From UBA4417 sp031550085 (GTDB lineage: Bacteria; Bacteroidota; Bacteroidia; Bacteroidales; UBA4417), in the NCBI GenBank assembly GCA_031550085.1, contig JAVBOY010000056.1, forward strand, positions 15,015-79,014: a DNA stretch of 64,000 nucleotides. Direction: 5' to 3'. The notes beneath the pieces are model-generated. The model saw only the letters and a list, made by a program, of their open reading frames with translations, ran no database searches and was not told the origin of the DNA. Positions 51,959 to 60,170 of this stretch are shown here, piece after piece. Positions within the stretch are counted from its first letter, which is position 1. The number at the start of each line of letters is the position of its first letter. A program made the position numbers and the translations under genes.

Positions 51959-53323
51959 ATGAAAAAGATTGTTTTAGGTTGTATGATTCTTTCGCTTTTT
52001 GCAGCTTTGTTCGGTTGCAAACCCAAAACCGATGCTGCTGCAGTAACGGCTCGTTATCCCGAATGGGCAAAAAATGCCGTACTTTACGAAGTAAACATCC
52101 GGCAATACACGCCCGAAGGAACGTTTAAAGCCGCCGAAGCGCATTTGCCCCGCCTGAAAGAATTGGGAGTCGATGTACTTTGGCTGATGCCCATCCATCC
52201 CATCGGCGAGAAAAACCGCAAGGGCCCTTTGGGCAGTTATTATTCGGTAAAAGACTACACAGCCGTGAATCCCGGTTACGGAACCCTCGATGATTTGAAA
52301 GAATTCATCAAGCAAGCCCATGCTCAGGGGCTGAAAGTCATTTTGGACTGGGTTGCCAACCATACGGCTTGGGACAACCCGTGGATGACGGATCACAAAG
52401 ATTGGTACAAGCACGATTCGACCGGAAAAATCGTATCGCCTTTTGATTGGAGCGATGTAGCGCAACTGGATTTTTCAAATCAGGAAATGCGCAAAGCGAT
52501 GATCGATGCCATGAAATATTGGATTACCCATTGCGATATCGACGGCTTCCGTTGCGATGTGGCCGGCATGGTTCCCCGCGATTTTTGGGAAGCTGCCCGC
52601 ATCGAGTTGGAAAAAACGAAACCGCTTTTTATGCTCGCAGAGAACGAAGATCAAAACGATTTGTGTTTGAAAGCCTTTGACGCCAACTATGGCTGGGAAA
52701 TGCACCACTTGTTTTCACAAGTGGCAAAAGGAAAAGAGCCGGCATGGACGATTGTCCGCGCGCAACAAAAATTTGATTCGGTATTTCCGAAAGATGCCAT
52801 GAAGATGAATTTTATTACCAATCACGACGAGAATTCATGGAACGGCACGGCACAAGAAAAATTCGGCGCCGGCGAAAATACCTTTGCTGTTTTGAGCTTT
52901 ACATTACCCGGCATTCCGTTGATTTATAGCGGACAGGAAGCCATGCTGAGCCACCGCTTGAAATTTTTTGAAAAAGACTCCATTGATTGGAGCAACCAAG
53001 AACTGGTTCCGTTTTACAAATCGTTGACCCATTTGAAACATACAAACGAGGCGTTCTTTAATCCGCCGTTTGGAGGGAATTTTGTTGCTTTGAAAAACAG
53101 CGACAGTACGCACATTCTTTCCTTTTTGAGAGAAAAAGGCAAGGAAACCTTTGTCGTGGTGGCCAATTTGAGTTCCAATCCAATGGATGTCACTATTAAA
53201 GACAAACAAGCGAGAGGCGAATACGAAGCAGTTTTGTCATTTGGAAGCAACGTAACCACAATCGACACAAAAACGCCTTTCAAGATGGAGCCTTGGGGAT
53301 ATGTCGTTTTAAAAAAGAAATAG
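51959..53323 (+). CDS. GH13 alpha-amylase-family lipoprotein
   Basis: 454 residues. The signal peptide ends in a lipobox (AALFGC), so the protein is anchored as a lipoprotein. The GH13 TIM barrel shows GVDVLWLMPIHPIGEKNRKG, the KVILDWVANHTAWDNPW region, the catalytic nucleophile Asp in DGFRCDVAGMVP (about residue 198), the acid/base Glu in MLAENEDQND (about 227) and the transition-state Asp in ITNHDENSW (about 290). A small C-terminal domain (about 370-454) is the usual beta-sandwich. It should hydrolyse alpha-glucans at the cell surface or in the periplasm. There are no SusC/SusD genes near, so it is not part of a visible polysaccharide utilisation locus. Confidence 0.9.
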   Translation: MKKIVLGCMILSLFAALFGCKPKTDAAAVTARYPEWAKNAVLYEVNIRQYTPEGTFKAAEAHLPRLKELGVDVLWLMPIHPIGEKNRKGPLGSYYSVKDYTAVNPGYGTLDDLKEFIKQAHAQGLKVILDWVANHTAWDNPWMTDHKDWYKHDSTGKIVSPFDWSDVAQLDFSNQEMRKAMIDAMKYWITHCDIDGFRCDVAGMVPRDFWEAARIELEKTKPLFMLAENEDQNDLCLKAFDANYGWEMHHLFSQVAKGKEPAWTIVRAQQKFDSVFPKDAMKMNFITNHDENSWNGTAQEKFGAGENTFAVLSFTLPGIPLIYSGQEAMLSHRLKFFEKDSIDWSNQELVPFYKSLTHLKHTNEAFFNPPFGGNFVALKNSDSTHILSFLREKGKETFVVVANLSSNPMDVTIKDKQARGEYEAVLSFGSNVTTIDTKTPFKMEPWGYVVLKKK

Positions 53324-53349
53324 TTTTTCTTGCAAGGAATTTTCAAAAG

Positions 53350-53379
53350 GGCTGTCAAGTGTAGATTTGACAGCCTTTT
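53350..53379. terminator. bidirectional terminator between GH13 and ogt genes
   Basis: GGCTGTCAA and TTGACAGCC arms with an 8-base loop, A run before and T run after. It serves the convergent genes. Confidence 0.82.
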
Positions 53380-53384
53380 GTGTT

Positions 53385-53858
53385 TTATGAAAATAATCCG
53401 ATCGCTTTGAACGACATTTCGTGCTTCAGCAGCCATTCTTTGCGCGGCAACCCGCCAGCGTAGCCCACCAATTTCCCGTTCGAGCCGATGACCCGGTGGC
53501 AGGGAATGATAATCGAAATTTTATTTTGCCCGTTGGCGGCTCCAACGGCACGTACCGATTTCACATCGCCGATCCGTTTTGCCAATTCCAGGTATGAAAT
53601 GGTTTCGGCAAAAGGAATGTTAAGCAACTCATTCCATACTTTTCTCTGGAAATCGCTTCCTTGTGGATCCAATTTTAAATCAAATTGCTGCAATTCTCCC
53701 CGGAAATACGCTTCCAATTGGATCACACACTTTTGCAGGGGAGCGGGAACCACAAAATCCTTTTGAGGGTTCTCGCAAAATAAAACAGACCGGATGCCTT
53801 GTTCGCTTCCGGCAATTTCAAGCCAACCCATGCTTGTGTTTAAAAATGTAGTTTCCAT
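53385..53858 (-). CDS. ogt: methylated-DNA-[protein]-cysteine S-methyltransferase
   Basis: 157 residues from METTFLNTSMGWLEIAG. A short N-terminal fold precedes the DNA-binding winged helix and the active-site segment IIIPCHRVIGSNGKLVGYAG, where Cys (about residue 118) accepts the alkyl group. FQRKVWNELLNIPFAETISY is the conserved helix region. It repairs O6-methylguanine by suicide transfer. The length matches the short Ogt type, without the Ada N-terminal domain. Confidence 0.94.
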   Translation of the reverse strand: METTFLNTSMGWLEIAGSEQGIRSVLFCENPQKDFVVPAPLQKCVIQLEAYFRGELQQFDLKLDPQGSDFQRKVWNELLNIPFAETISYLELAKRIGDVKSVRAVGAANGQNKISIIIPCHRVIGSNGKLVGYAGGLPRKEWLLKHEMSFKAIGLFS

Positions 53859-53887
53859 CGTGTCGATTAAAGATTTGATCCTCAAAG

Positions 53888-55123
53888 TTATTTAATTTTT
53901 GGAACTAAAAAACCCTGTACCAATTTTGCTTGATTGTGTTGCGTATTCAGATTTCGATTCACAATATAGCGACGGTCGATGGACTCGCTTTCGCAAAAAC
54001 GATTGAAACCCAATAAACTAACCGGTTTTTTCAACGTTTTAAATTTACATTCTACAGCCGATTTTCCGGCAAGCGAAAGGGTTACAAAATCAACCTCCAT
54101 CCCATCTGCCGAACGGAAGAATTGCAGTGTACCTCCCGGTGTTTTGTTTCGCCAAAGTTCCAGCATGACATAATTCTCGAAAAGCGCTCCATTATCGGGC
54201 CGGAAATCGATATCGTTAAAATTTTGTTCGATCATATTACGCAGCCCCAAATCATTGAAATAAACCTTTCTCATTTTTCCGATGGCTTTGCGCTTGTTGC
54301 TAAAATAAGGGTCAATAAGTTTTATAATGTACATCTGCTCAAGCAAATACAAGTATTCTTCGCAAACTTTATAAGGAACTCCTGTTTCGCGGCTTAAACT
54401 GTTCACATTGACCAAATTACCTATTTGTGAAGCCAGCAAACGCAACATTTTATTAAAACCGGTCATGTGTTCGTTTTTAATAAAATTCCGCACATCTTTC
54501 AGAAGGTAGGTCTGGTAAATATCATTTAAAATCTCAATCTTTTCATTGGTACTGTTGGTCAATGCCGCACGAGGCAAACCTCCATAAAGCAGGTATTCCA
54601 GAAAGATGCTTTCAATGCTTGCTGTCAGCGCAGAAGTTTCTGTGTTTTCATCAAACGATTGATATAGCTTTGCAAGGTTTTTATCTTTAAAAAGCAAATA
54701 TTCGGCAAACGACAACGAAAATACTTCTATCGTCCGCACTCTGCCGGCCAAGGACTCATCCACATGTTGCAGTATATCCAACGAAGAACTTCCCGAACAC
54801 AACACTTTCAATTTTGAATGCGAATCGGTGAGCAGCTTTAGCATGGTTGCAATACCGGTTATATATTGAAATTCGTCCAAAAACAAATAACCGTCTAGTT
54901 CCTCATTCAAATACGACTGGAGATACGATTCTATCAGCGAACGTTTTTGAAACAATTCTGCAATTTCGGGGTCTTGCCCATTGAGTGAAAGCGTTTTTTG
55001 TTTGGGTTTGAAATCTTGCATCAAGGAAGTCTTTCCCACTTGGCGCGCACCAATGAGAATGACGATCGGAACGTGTTTGAACCCGTTTTCGATTTTATTT
55101 AAATATTCGGGGCGCGCTATCAT
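53888..55123 (-). CDS. AAA ATPase with DUF4143 domain
   Basis: 411 residues from MIARPEYLNKIENGF. Walker A is LIGARQVGKTSL (about 22-33) and the Walker B region is GYLFLDEFQYIT. The C-terminal half (about 195-360) is DUF4143: a winged helix (LASQIGNLVNVNSLSRETGV) and a PD-(D/E)xK-like nuclease segment (MEVDFVTLSLAGKSAVECKF). Such proteins occur singly in many bacterial genomes. Their function is unknown, with suggested roles in stress or mobile-element defence. The gene has its own -7 box and no partner. Confidence 0.87.
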   Translation of the reverse strand: MIARPEYLNKIENGFKHVPIVILIGARQVGKTSLMQDFKPKQKTLSLNGQDPEIAELFQKRSLIESYLQSYLNEELDGYLFLDEFQYITGIATMLKLLTDSHSKLKVLCSGSSSLDILQHVDESLAGRVRTIEVFSLSFAEYLLFKDKNLAKLYQSFDENTETSALTASIESIFLEYLLYGGLPRAALTNSTNEKIEILNDIYQTYLLKDVRNFIKNEHMTGFNKMLRLLASQIGNLVNVNSLSRETGVPYKVCEEYLYLLEQMYIIKLIDPYFSNKRKAIGKMRKVYFNDLGLRNMIEQNFNDIDFRPDNGALFENYVMLELWRNKTPGGTLQFFRSADGMEVDFVTLSLAGKSAVECKFKTLKKPVSLLGFNRFCESESIDRRYIVNRNLNTQHNQAKLVQGFLVPKIK

Positions 55124-55144
55124 AAAAAACTGACTTTGAACGCA

Positions 55145-55152
55145 CAAAGATA
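55145..55152 (-). promoter_or_regulatory. -7 box of the DUF4143 ATPase gene
   Basis: TATCTTTG on the minus strand, TAnnTTTG, 21 bp before the ATG at 55123. It supports that start over the in-frame codon 24 bp upstream. Confidence 0.55.
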
Positions 55153-55243
55153 ATCAATTTTTCTATTTTGATAAAAATATTGCCGAAATTTTTTCTATTT
55201 AGACAAAAACTCGGCATTTAGAGAAAAAAATGAAGAAAACCGA

Positions 55244-57049
55244 CTATTTTTCCGAATGGAAATAATTCCAGACAATTTCCGCTTTGGCTTTACCGGTAAC
55301 AGCAGCCAAGTCTTCGATGGAGGATGATTCAATGTTTTTTACACTCCGGAACTTGCGAAGCAATGCGACGGCGGTTGCTTCGCCAATGCCTTCGATTTCA
55401 GTCAAAACCGTTTTGATGGTTCCTTTGGAACGGTGGTTGCGGTGGTGCGTAATTCCGAAACGGTGCGCTTCGTCGCGCAGTTGCTGGATTATTTTTAACG
55501 ATTCCGATTTTTTATCAATATAAAGTGGCAACGGATCACCGGGTTTGTAAATTTCTTCCAACCGCTTGGCAATGCCGATAACCTCTATTTTTCCAACCAA
55601 ATCCAGCTTTTGCAAACTATTCATGGCTGCACCCAATTGTCCTTTGCCGCCATCGATCACAATAAGTTGGGGCAGGGAAATATTTTCGTTCAAAACCCGT
55701 TCGTAGCGGCGTAAAATCACTTCTTCCATTGATGCAAAATCGTTTGGCCCTTCCACCGTTTTGATATTGAAATGGCGGTATTCTTTCTTGTCGGGTTTGC
55801 CGTTGGTAAAAACCACCATGGCCGAAACCGGATACGCTCCCTGGATGTTGGAATTATCGAAACAATCGATGCGGACGGGCAGTTCTTTCAAATGCAAATC
55901 GGTTTGCAACTGCGAAAGCACGCGTTGGGTATGTCGTTCAGGATCGGTGCGTTCCACTTGCTTGTGTTTTTCCAGTTGGTAAAACTTGGCGTTGCGTTCG
56001 CTCAATTCCAGCAATTGCTTTTTGTCGCCGCGCTGCGGAACGGTAATTTCAAATTCGGTAAACGGCACATCCAAAGGAAACGGAAGAATTACTTCAGGTG
56101 CATCACTTTCGAAGCGCTGGCGAAGTTCGATGACTGCCAGCGAAAGCAATTCAACCGGCGATTCATCCAGCTTTTTCTTCATTTCCACCGTATGACTTTG
56201 AATGATAGCGCCGTTCAACACTTTCATAAAGTTGACGTATCCGCTCGAAACGTCTTCGCAATACGAAAATACATCTACATTGTGTATGCCCGGGTTCACC
56301 ACGATGGATTTGCTCTGGTAGCGATCCAGCAGTTCCAGTTTTTCTTTGCAGATTTGGGCTTTTTCGAATTCCATATTTTCGGAATGCCGGCGCATCAACG
56401 CACTCAACTGCTGCCGGACACTGACAATATTTCCCTTGATAATGCTGCGGATCTGGGCCAGTGTGGCCAGGTAATCGTCGGATGTTTGCAAGCCTTCACA
56501 GGGCGCTTTGCAATTGCCGATATGATATTCCAGGCAAAGCTTAAACTTTTTGGCTTTGATGTTAGCTTCGGTCAAATTCAAACTGCAGGTACGCAAAGGG
56601 TACAATGCCCGGATCAAATCGAGCAAGGTGTGCATCATACGCACCGAAGCGTACGGACCAAAATATTCCGAACCATCCAACACGCGGTGGCGCGTGGGAA
56701 AAACACGCGGGAACGGTTCGTTTTTGATCACAATCCAAGGGTAGGTCTTATCGTCTTTGAGCAACACATTGTAGCGCGGACGATATTTCTTGATCAGGCT
56801 GTTTTCGAGCAAAAGCGCATCCAGTTCGGTGTTTGTGACAATGTATTTGATGTCGACAATTTTTGATACCAGCATCCGTAACTTGCCGGTATGTGATGAA
56901 TTGTCGGTAAAATAGGACGAAACCCGTTTTTTCAAATCTTTGGCTTTGCCCACATAGATAATAGTTCCCCCACTGTCAAAGTATTGATAAATACCCGGAC
57001 TGTTGGGCAATGCCTTTACCATTTCACCGACCAAAGCTTTCTTTTGCAT
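55244..57049 (-). CDS. uvrC: excinuclease ABC subunit C
   Basis: 601 residues from MQKKALVGEMVKALPNSPG. The upstream part of the open frame is repeat DNA. The GIY-YIG nuclease domain lies at the N-terminus (LPNSPGIYQYFDSGGTIIYV, then GKAKDLKKRVSSYF). A UVR coiled-coil segment is near 200-235. The middle RNase H-like nuclease (DCFDNSNIQGAYPVSAMVVF, VIDGGKGQLGAAM) and C-terminal helix-hairpin-helix motifs (IEGIGEATAVALLRKFRSV) complete the fold. It makes both incisions around DNA lesions recognised by UvrAB. An alternative start at MVKALPNS eight residues later is possible. Confidence 0.95.
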   Translation of the reverse strand: MQKKALVGEMVKALPNSPGIYQYFDSGGTIIYVGKAKDLKKRVSSYFTDNSSHTGKLRMLVSKIVDIKYIVTNTELDALLLENSLIKKYRPRYNVLLKDDKTYPWIVIKNEPFPRVFPTRHRVLDGSEYFGPYASVRMMHTLLDLIRALYPLRTCSLNLTEANIKAKKFKLCLEYHIGNCKAPCEGLQTSDDYLATLAQIRSIIKGNIVSVRQQLSALMRRHSENMEFEKAQICKEKLELLDRYQSKSIVVNPGIHNVDVFSYCEDVSSGYVNFMKVLNGAIIQSHTVEMKKKLDESPVELLSLAVIELRQRFESDAPEVILPFPLDVPFTEFEITVPQRGDKKQLLELSERNAKFYQLEKHKQVERTDPERHTQRVLSQLQTDLHLKELPVRIDCFDNSNIQGAYPVSAMVVFTNGKPDKKEYRHFNIKTVEGPNDFASMEEVILRRYERVLNENISLPQLIVIDGGKGQLGAAMNSLQKLDLVGKIEVIGIAKRLEEIYKPGDPLPLYIDKKSESLKIIQQLRDEAHRFGITHHRNHRSKGTIKTVLTEIEGIGEATAVALLRKFRSVKNIESSSIEDLAAVTGKAKAEIVWNYFHSEK

Positions 57050-57054
57050 GCGCA

Positions 57055-57062
57055 CAAAGGTA
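57055..57062 (-). promoter_or_regulatory. -7 box immediately before uvrC
   Basis: TACCTTTG on the minus strand ends only 5 bp before the ATG at 57049. A start of transcription 6-8 bases downstream would be at or inside the start codon, so the transcript would be leaderless or translation would begin at the later ATG. Confidence 0.45.
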
Positions 57063-57330
57063 AAAATTTGTTGAGTAAGGTGTAATGAGTAACAAGTTCG
57101 TTGAAAATTGAAAGTGGGGTTTGGTGATGTGTGACGAGTAACGGGTGTACAAATAAACGGATTTAAATTGAAAATGAGTTTAGATGTAAGTAGATGAGTT
57201 GACAAGTAAACAAGTTTACCATTCACCTTGAACCAGTTCACGTTTCACTGTTCACGCATCACAAATAAACAGTTCAACAACTCAACGATTCAACAGTTCA
57301 ACAAACAATTCGCTTAAAAAACTTTCTTAA
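57063..57330. repeat. mosaic intergenic repeat, locus D
   Basis: Begins within 15 bp of uvrC and runs to the sigma factor region. It holds GGTGTAATGAGTAACAAG, GGTGATGTGTGACGAGTAAC, ACCATTCACCTTGAACC, ACGTTTCACTGTTCACG and CAGTTCAACAACTCAACG stretches. The AT-rich core was not found here. Confidence 0.7.
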
Positions 57331-57396
57331 AAATGTCACAAAGGCAGAATTAAAATGTCATATTTGTATTGTTGAAAAAAAAGAAAGAACCGGCCC

Positions 57397-57894
57397 GTGA
57401 GTTTTGACGAAATTTACCGCAAGTACTATCGAGAACTATACGGTTTTGCTTTGCAAATCAAAAAAAGCGAAGCAGAGGCGGAAGATTTGGTGCATGAAGT
57501 TTTTACCAAGTATTTTGTCGAACTCAAAAAACAAACGGTTTTCGAAAATTCGCGGGCGTGGCTTTACAAAGTGTTGCTAAATCTTTCCGTATCTCAAAAA
57601 CGGTCGAACGGCTTGCATCAAAAATACGTCGATTCCAAAATGACCGAACCGGCAATAGCAGCCGGTGAACCGGATTTTTTTGAAAATGAAAAACAACAGA
57701 TTGTGTTTTCAACTTTGGAGAAAATGGATGAAAAAGAACGCCAATTGCTTACGTTGTATCATAACGGATTGTCGTACAACGAAATGGCGGAGATTCTGAA
57801 TATCAAAAGTTCGTCGGTCGGAACGACCTTGGTACGCGCTATCGGGAAGTTGAAAACCCTTTTAAAATTGCATTACTATGAAATGTTTGAGTAG
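57397..57894 (+). CDS. ECF-type RNA polymerase sigma factor
   Basis: 165 residues from a GTG start. Region 2 (about 5-70) shows FDEIYRKYYRELYGFALQIK, AEDLVHEVFTKYF and SRAWLYKVLLNLS. Region 4 (about 105-155) shows LEKMDEKERQLLTLYHNGLS and YNEMAEILNIKSSSVGTTLV. It directs RNA polymerase to promoters of a specific regulon. It overlaps the anti-sigma gene by 17 bp, typical of a coupled pair. The genes directly downstream (TonB-like mini proteins) may be part of its regulon. Confidence 0.93.
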   Translation: MSFDEIYRKYYRELYGFALQIKKSEAEAEDLVHEVFTKYFVELKKQTVFENSRAWLYKVLLNLSVSQKRSNGLHQKYVDSKMTEPAIAAGEPDFFENEKQQIVFSTLEKMDEKERQLLTLYHNGLSYNEMAEILNIKSSSVGTTLVRAIGKLKTLLKLHYYEMFE

Positions 57895-58330
57895 AGAAGA
57901 GATACAACTTTTGATTGATCATCAACCGGAACACGAACAAAGCGCTGCTTTCCGCTTGCATATTGCCGGATGTGCCCGTTGCCGGGCGTTGTACAGTCAA
58001 GCGACGGAAGAAAACAAACAAGTGGCCGGTTTTTTCAAACAATATCAGGCTTTGCTGGAAAAGAAAGAAATTCCGGAATTTGAAATTCCAAAGCCCAAAC
58101 GCTCGTTATATTTTTTGCAGGTTGCAGCCAGTGTCGCTATTACGGTTGGGATTACTACCGCCTTATTTTTTGTAATACCGGAAAACAAACATTTACCCAA
58201 CTTCAAACCGAATAGCGTAAATTCTCATATCGACCGGGAAAACCATATCAAACGGATCCCGCTCGAAAATCCGTCCGAAGGAATTATGATGGCGTTCGAA
58301 GATGAAAAAGGCGTCGTCATCCGGGGATAA
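57878..58330 (+). CDS. zinc-type anti-sigma factor, membrane-anchored
   Basis: 150 residues. The N-terminal anti-sigma segment has the ZAS motif His28-x3-Cys32-x2-Cys35 (RLHIAGCARC). A single transmembrane helix follows at about 73-95 (YFLQVAASVAITVGITTALF), then a short extracytoplasmic tail. It should hold the ECF factor inactive until a signal triggers release. The overlap with the sigma gene supports cotranscription. It lacks the FecR domain of TonB-linked anti-sigma factors, so classical Fec-type surface signalling is not supported. Confidence 0.85.
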   Translation: MKCLSREEIQLLIDHQPEHEQSAAFRLHIAGCARCRALYSQATEENKQVAGFFKQYQALLEKKEIPEFEIPKPKRSLYFLQVAASVAITVGITTALFFVIPENKHLPNFKPNSVNSHIDRENHIKRIPLENPSEGIMMAFEDEKGVVIRG

Positions 58331-58380
58331 ATTTCTGCAAATTTCATTCAATCAGTAGATTTATTTTAAAATAATTTTTT

Positions 58381-58824
58381 ATGAAACAGGTATTTTTAAT
58401 CGTATTGTTAGGTTGTGTCTTCGCAACATTTGCGCAAAAGCCTCAAAAACAACCAACCAAACAGAAAAGCATTCCGGAAAAAGCATATGGCAAAGCAGAG
58501 GTCCAACCGCAGTATCCGGGAGGAATGGAAGTTTTGTACCGCTTTATCGGGGAAAACATCAATTATCCGGAACAAGCCAAGGCCAACAAGGTACAAGGAA
58601 CAGTGGTTCTTTCTTTTGTCATTGAAAAAGACGGTTCCGTAGAAAATGTCATGGTTGCAAAAAGCCTTGGAAGCGGCTGCGACGAAGAAGCCAAACGGGT
58701 GTTGCTTGCCGCCGGCAAATGGATTCCCGGGACTGTCGATGGGGAACCGGTACGTGTGTATTTTGTTATGCCGTTTAAATACCAACTGGACGACAACGAG
58801 GGCACCCAAGAAAGGAAAAAGTAA
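58381..58824 (+). CDS. secreted TonB C-terminal-domain protein, copy 1
   Basis: 147 residues. Signal peptide MKQVFLIVLLGCVFATFAQ, a Lys/Gln/Pro-rich linker (about 20-45) and a TonB C-terminal domain (about 48-140): PQYPGGMEVLYRFIGENINY, QGTVVLSFVIEKDGSVENVM, GCDEEAKRVLLAAGKWIPG. Full-size TonB is anchored in the inner membrane, whereas this copy appears to be a free secreted or periplasmic module. It comes 50 bp after the anti-sigma gene. Confidence 0.87.
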   Translation: MKQVFLIVLLGCVFATFAQKPQKQPTKQKSIPEKAYGKAEVQPQYPGGMEVLYRFIGENINYPEQAKANKVQGTVVLSFVIEKDGSVENVMVAKSLGSGCDEEAKRVLLAAGKWIPGTVDGEPVRVYFVMPFKYQLDDNEGTQERKK

Positions 58825-58849
58825 TTCGTTAGTTTGAGTATAAGCTGGA

Positions 58850-59095
58850 AATATTTTTAGAGAACAAGTTGACGAGTAGACAGAAAACCTCAGTGATTCT
58901 CAGTGTAACTTTTTTGGCAGAAAGGATTTCTGATACAAATAAACAACTTAGCGAAGCGTTCTCATGAGCGTTAGCGAATAATTCAATGCCTCAACGATTC
59001 AACAGTTCAACAACTCAACAAACTATCCTTCTACACCATTCCCCTTTTACCTTGCACCGTTCGCCTTTACCCTTTCACCACTTATCACTCACAAT
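58850..59095. repeat. mosaic intergenic repeat, locus E
   Basis: Between TonB-C copies 1 and 2. It includes CCTCAGTGATTCTCAGTGTA (the reverse of the TTACACTGAG module), AACTTAGCGAAGCGTTCTCA, the TCAACGATTCAACAGTTCAA array and a TTTACCTTGCACCGTTCGCC array. The AT-rich core was not found. Confidence 0.7.
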
Positions 59096-59171
59096 TTTAG
59101 TGTTTTTTTTATCGGCGTTCATCTTTTTTTGTAATCTTGCAAAAAAAATTACGTATTAGATCTGTTTTGTT

Positions 59172-59651
59172 ATGAAATTCTTTTTTATCTTTTTATTCGT
59201 TGCTTGCTCCATATATTCATTTGCACAAGGCCAAAAAGACAACAGTCGGAAACAAGAAAGTACAACAGAAAAGAATGAAAATCCTCCCGATGAAATCATT
59301 CCGGAATATCCGGGTGGCACAAAAGAACTTTATGAATTTATTGCAAAAAACCTTGTATACCCGAAGCCGGCAGTAAGTGCGAGCATACAAGGAACAGTTA
59401 CCCTAAAATTTGTAATTGAAAAAGACGGTTCAGTCGGGGAAGTTATCGTCGTGGATAGCATTGGTTACGGATGCGATGAAGAAGCCGAACGCTTGTTGCG
59501 AGCTGCTGGCAATTGGAACCCTGGGATGCAAGAAGGGAAACCCGTTCGTGTTTGGTTTCTACTGCCCATAAAATTTATCCTTATGAGCGAAAAAGAGTTA
59601 CGAAAACACCGAAGACAAGCTCGTTCAAAAGCAGTAGGCAACCTATTTTGA
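59172..59651 (+). CDS. secreted TonB C-terminal-domain protein, copy 2
   Basis: 159 residues. Signal peptide MKFFFIFLFVACSIYSFAQ, a polar linker and the TonB C-terminal domain (IIPEYPGGTKELYEFIAKNL, VYPKPAV, QGTVTLKFVIEKDGSVGEVI, GCDEEAERLLRAAGNWNPGM). It shares the domain layout and about half of the aligned positions with copy 1, but ends in an extra basic tail (KHRRQARSKAVGNLF). Confidence 0.86.
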   Translation: MKFFFIFLFVACSIYSFAQGQKDNSRKQESTTEKNENPPDEIIPEYPGGTKELYEFIAKNLVYPKPAVSASIQGTVTLKFVIEKDGSVGEVIVVDSIGYGCDEEAERLLRAAGNWNPGMQEGKPVRVWFLLPIKFILMSEKELRKHRRQARSKAVGNLF

Positions 59652-59668
59652 ACATTTTTTCTATAATA

Positions 59669-60053
59669 ATGCTTTCACATATAAACCGATTTCCCAGATT
59701 GTTTCTTGTTAGCGCATTTTCGGGCTTGACTTTATGGAAAGTGTTACACAGAGGTGGGAAATATGCCCGAATACCCCAAAGGGACTCAAAAGTTGTATGA
59801 ATTTATCGCTAAAAACATCATGTATCCGGAGGCTGCGTTGGAAAACGGTACACAAGGAACGGTTGTCCTGAAGTTTGTGGTCGAGAAAGATGGTTCTATC
59901 GGAGAAATCGTTGTTGTCCGGGGAATCGGGTCGGGTTGTGACGAAGAAGCCGTACGGGTACTGCGGGCCGCCGGAAAATGGGAACCGGCCAAAGAAAACG
60001 GGAAAGCCGTACGTTGTTATTTTACGTTACCGGTAAAATATAGATTCGTTTAA
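59669..60053 (+). pseudogene. TonB C-terminal-domain protein, copy 3, apparently frameshifted
   Basis: A TonB-C domain without a signal peptide is readable in one frame from 59754/59763 to 60053 (MPEYPKGTQKLYEFIAKNIM, QGTVVLKFVVEKDGSIGEIV, GCDEEAVRVLRAAGKWEPAK). The start of a signal-like segment (MLSHINRFPRLFLVSAFSGL) lies in another frame from 59669, offset by one base. The domain frame has a TGA at 59727. A one-base change would join them, so this looks like a degraded third member. If the ATG at 59763 is used, the protein would be a cytoplasmic 96-residue fragment. Confidence 0.55.
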
Positions 60054-60170
60054 AAAAAGTTGTTTGGATTTCATAGCCACATGAAATATTGGTAAAATCT
60101 ATTTTTTGCTATGCTTGCTACGAAGGCTTAAAGGCGCCAAGCTCCTCTTTGTGTTTTGGCTTAGTGGTCC

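Noticed and set aside
55772..56866. 364-residue open frame on + strand opposite uvrC
   Set aside because: Shadow of the conserved uvrC frame; composition is typical of reverse-complement translation and no domain was seen.
57050..57241. N-terminal extension of UvrC
   Set aside because: 64 extra residues fall in mosaic repeat locus D and across the promoter box; UvrC homologues start near the ATG at 57049.
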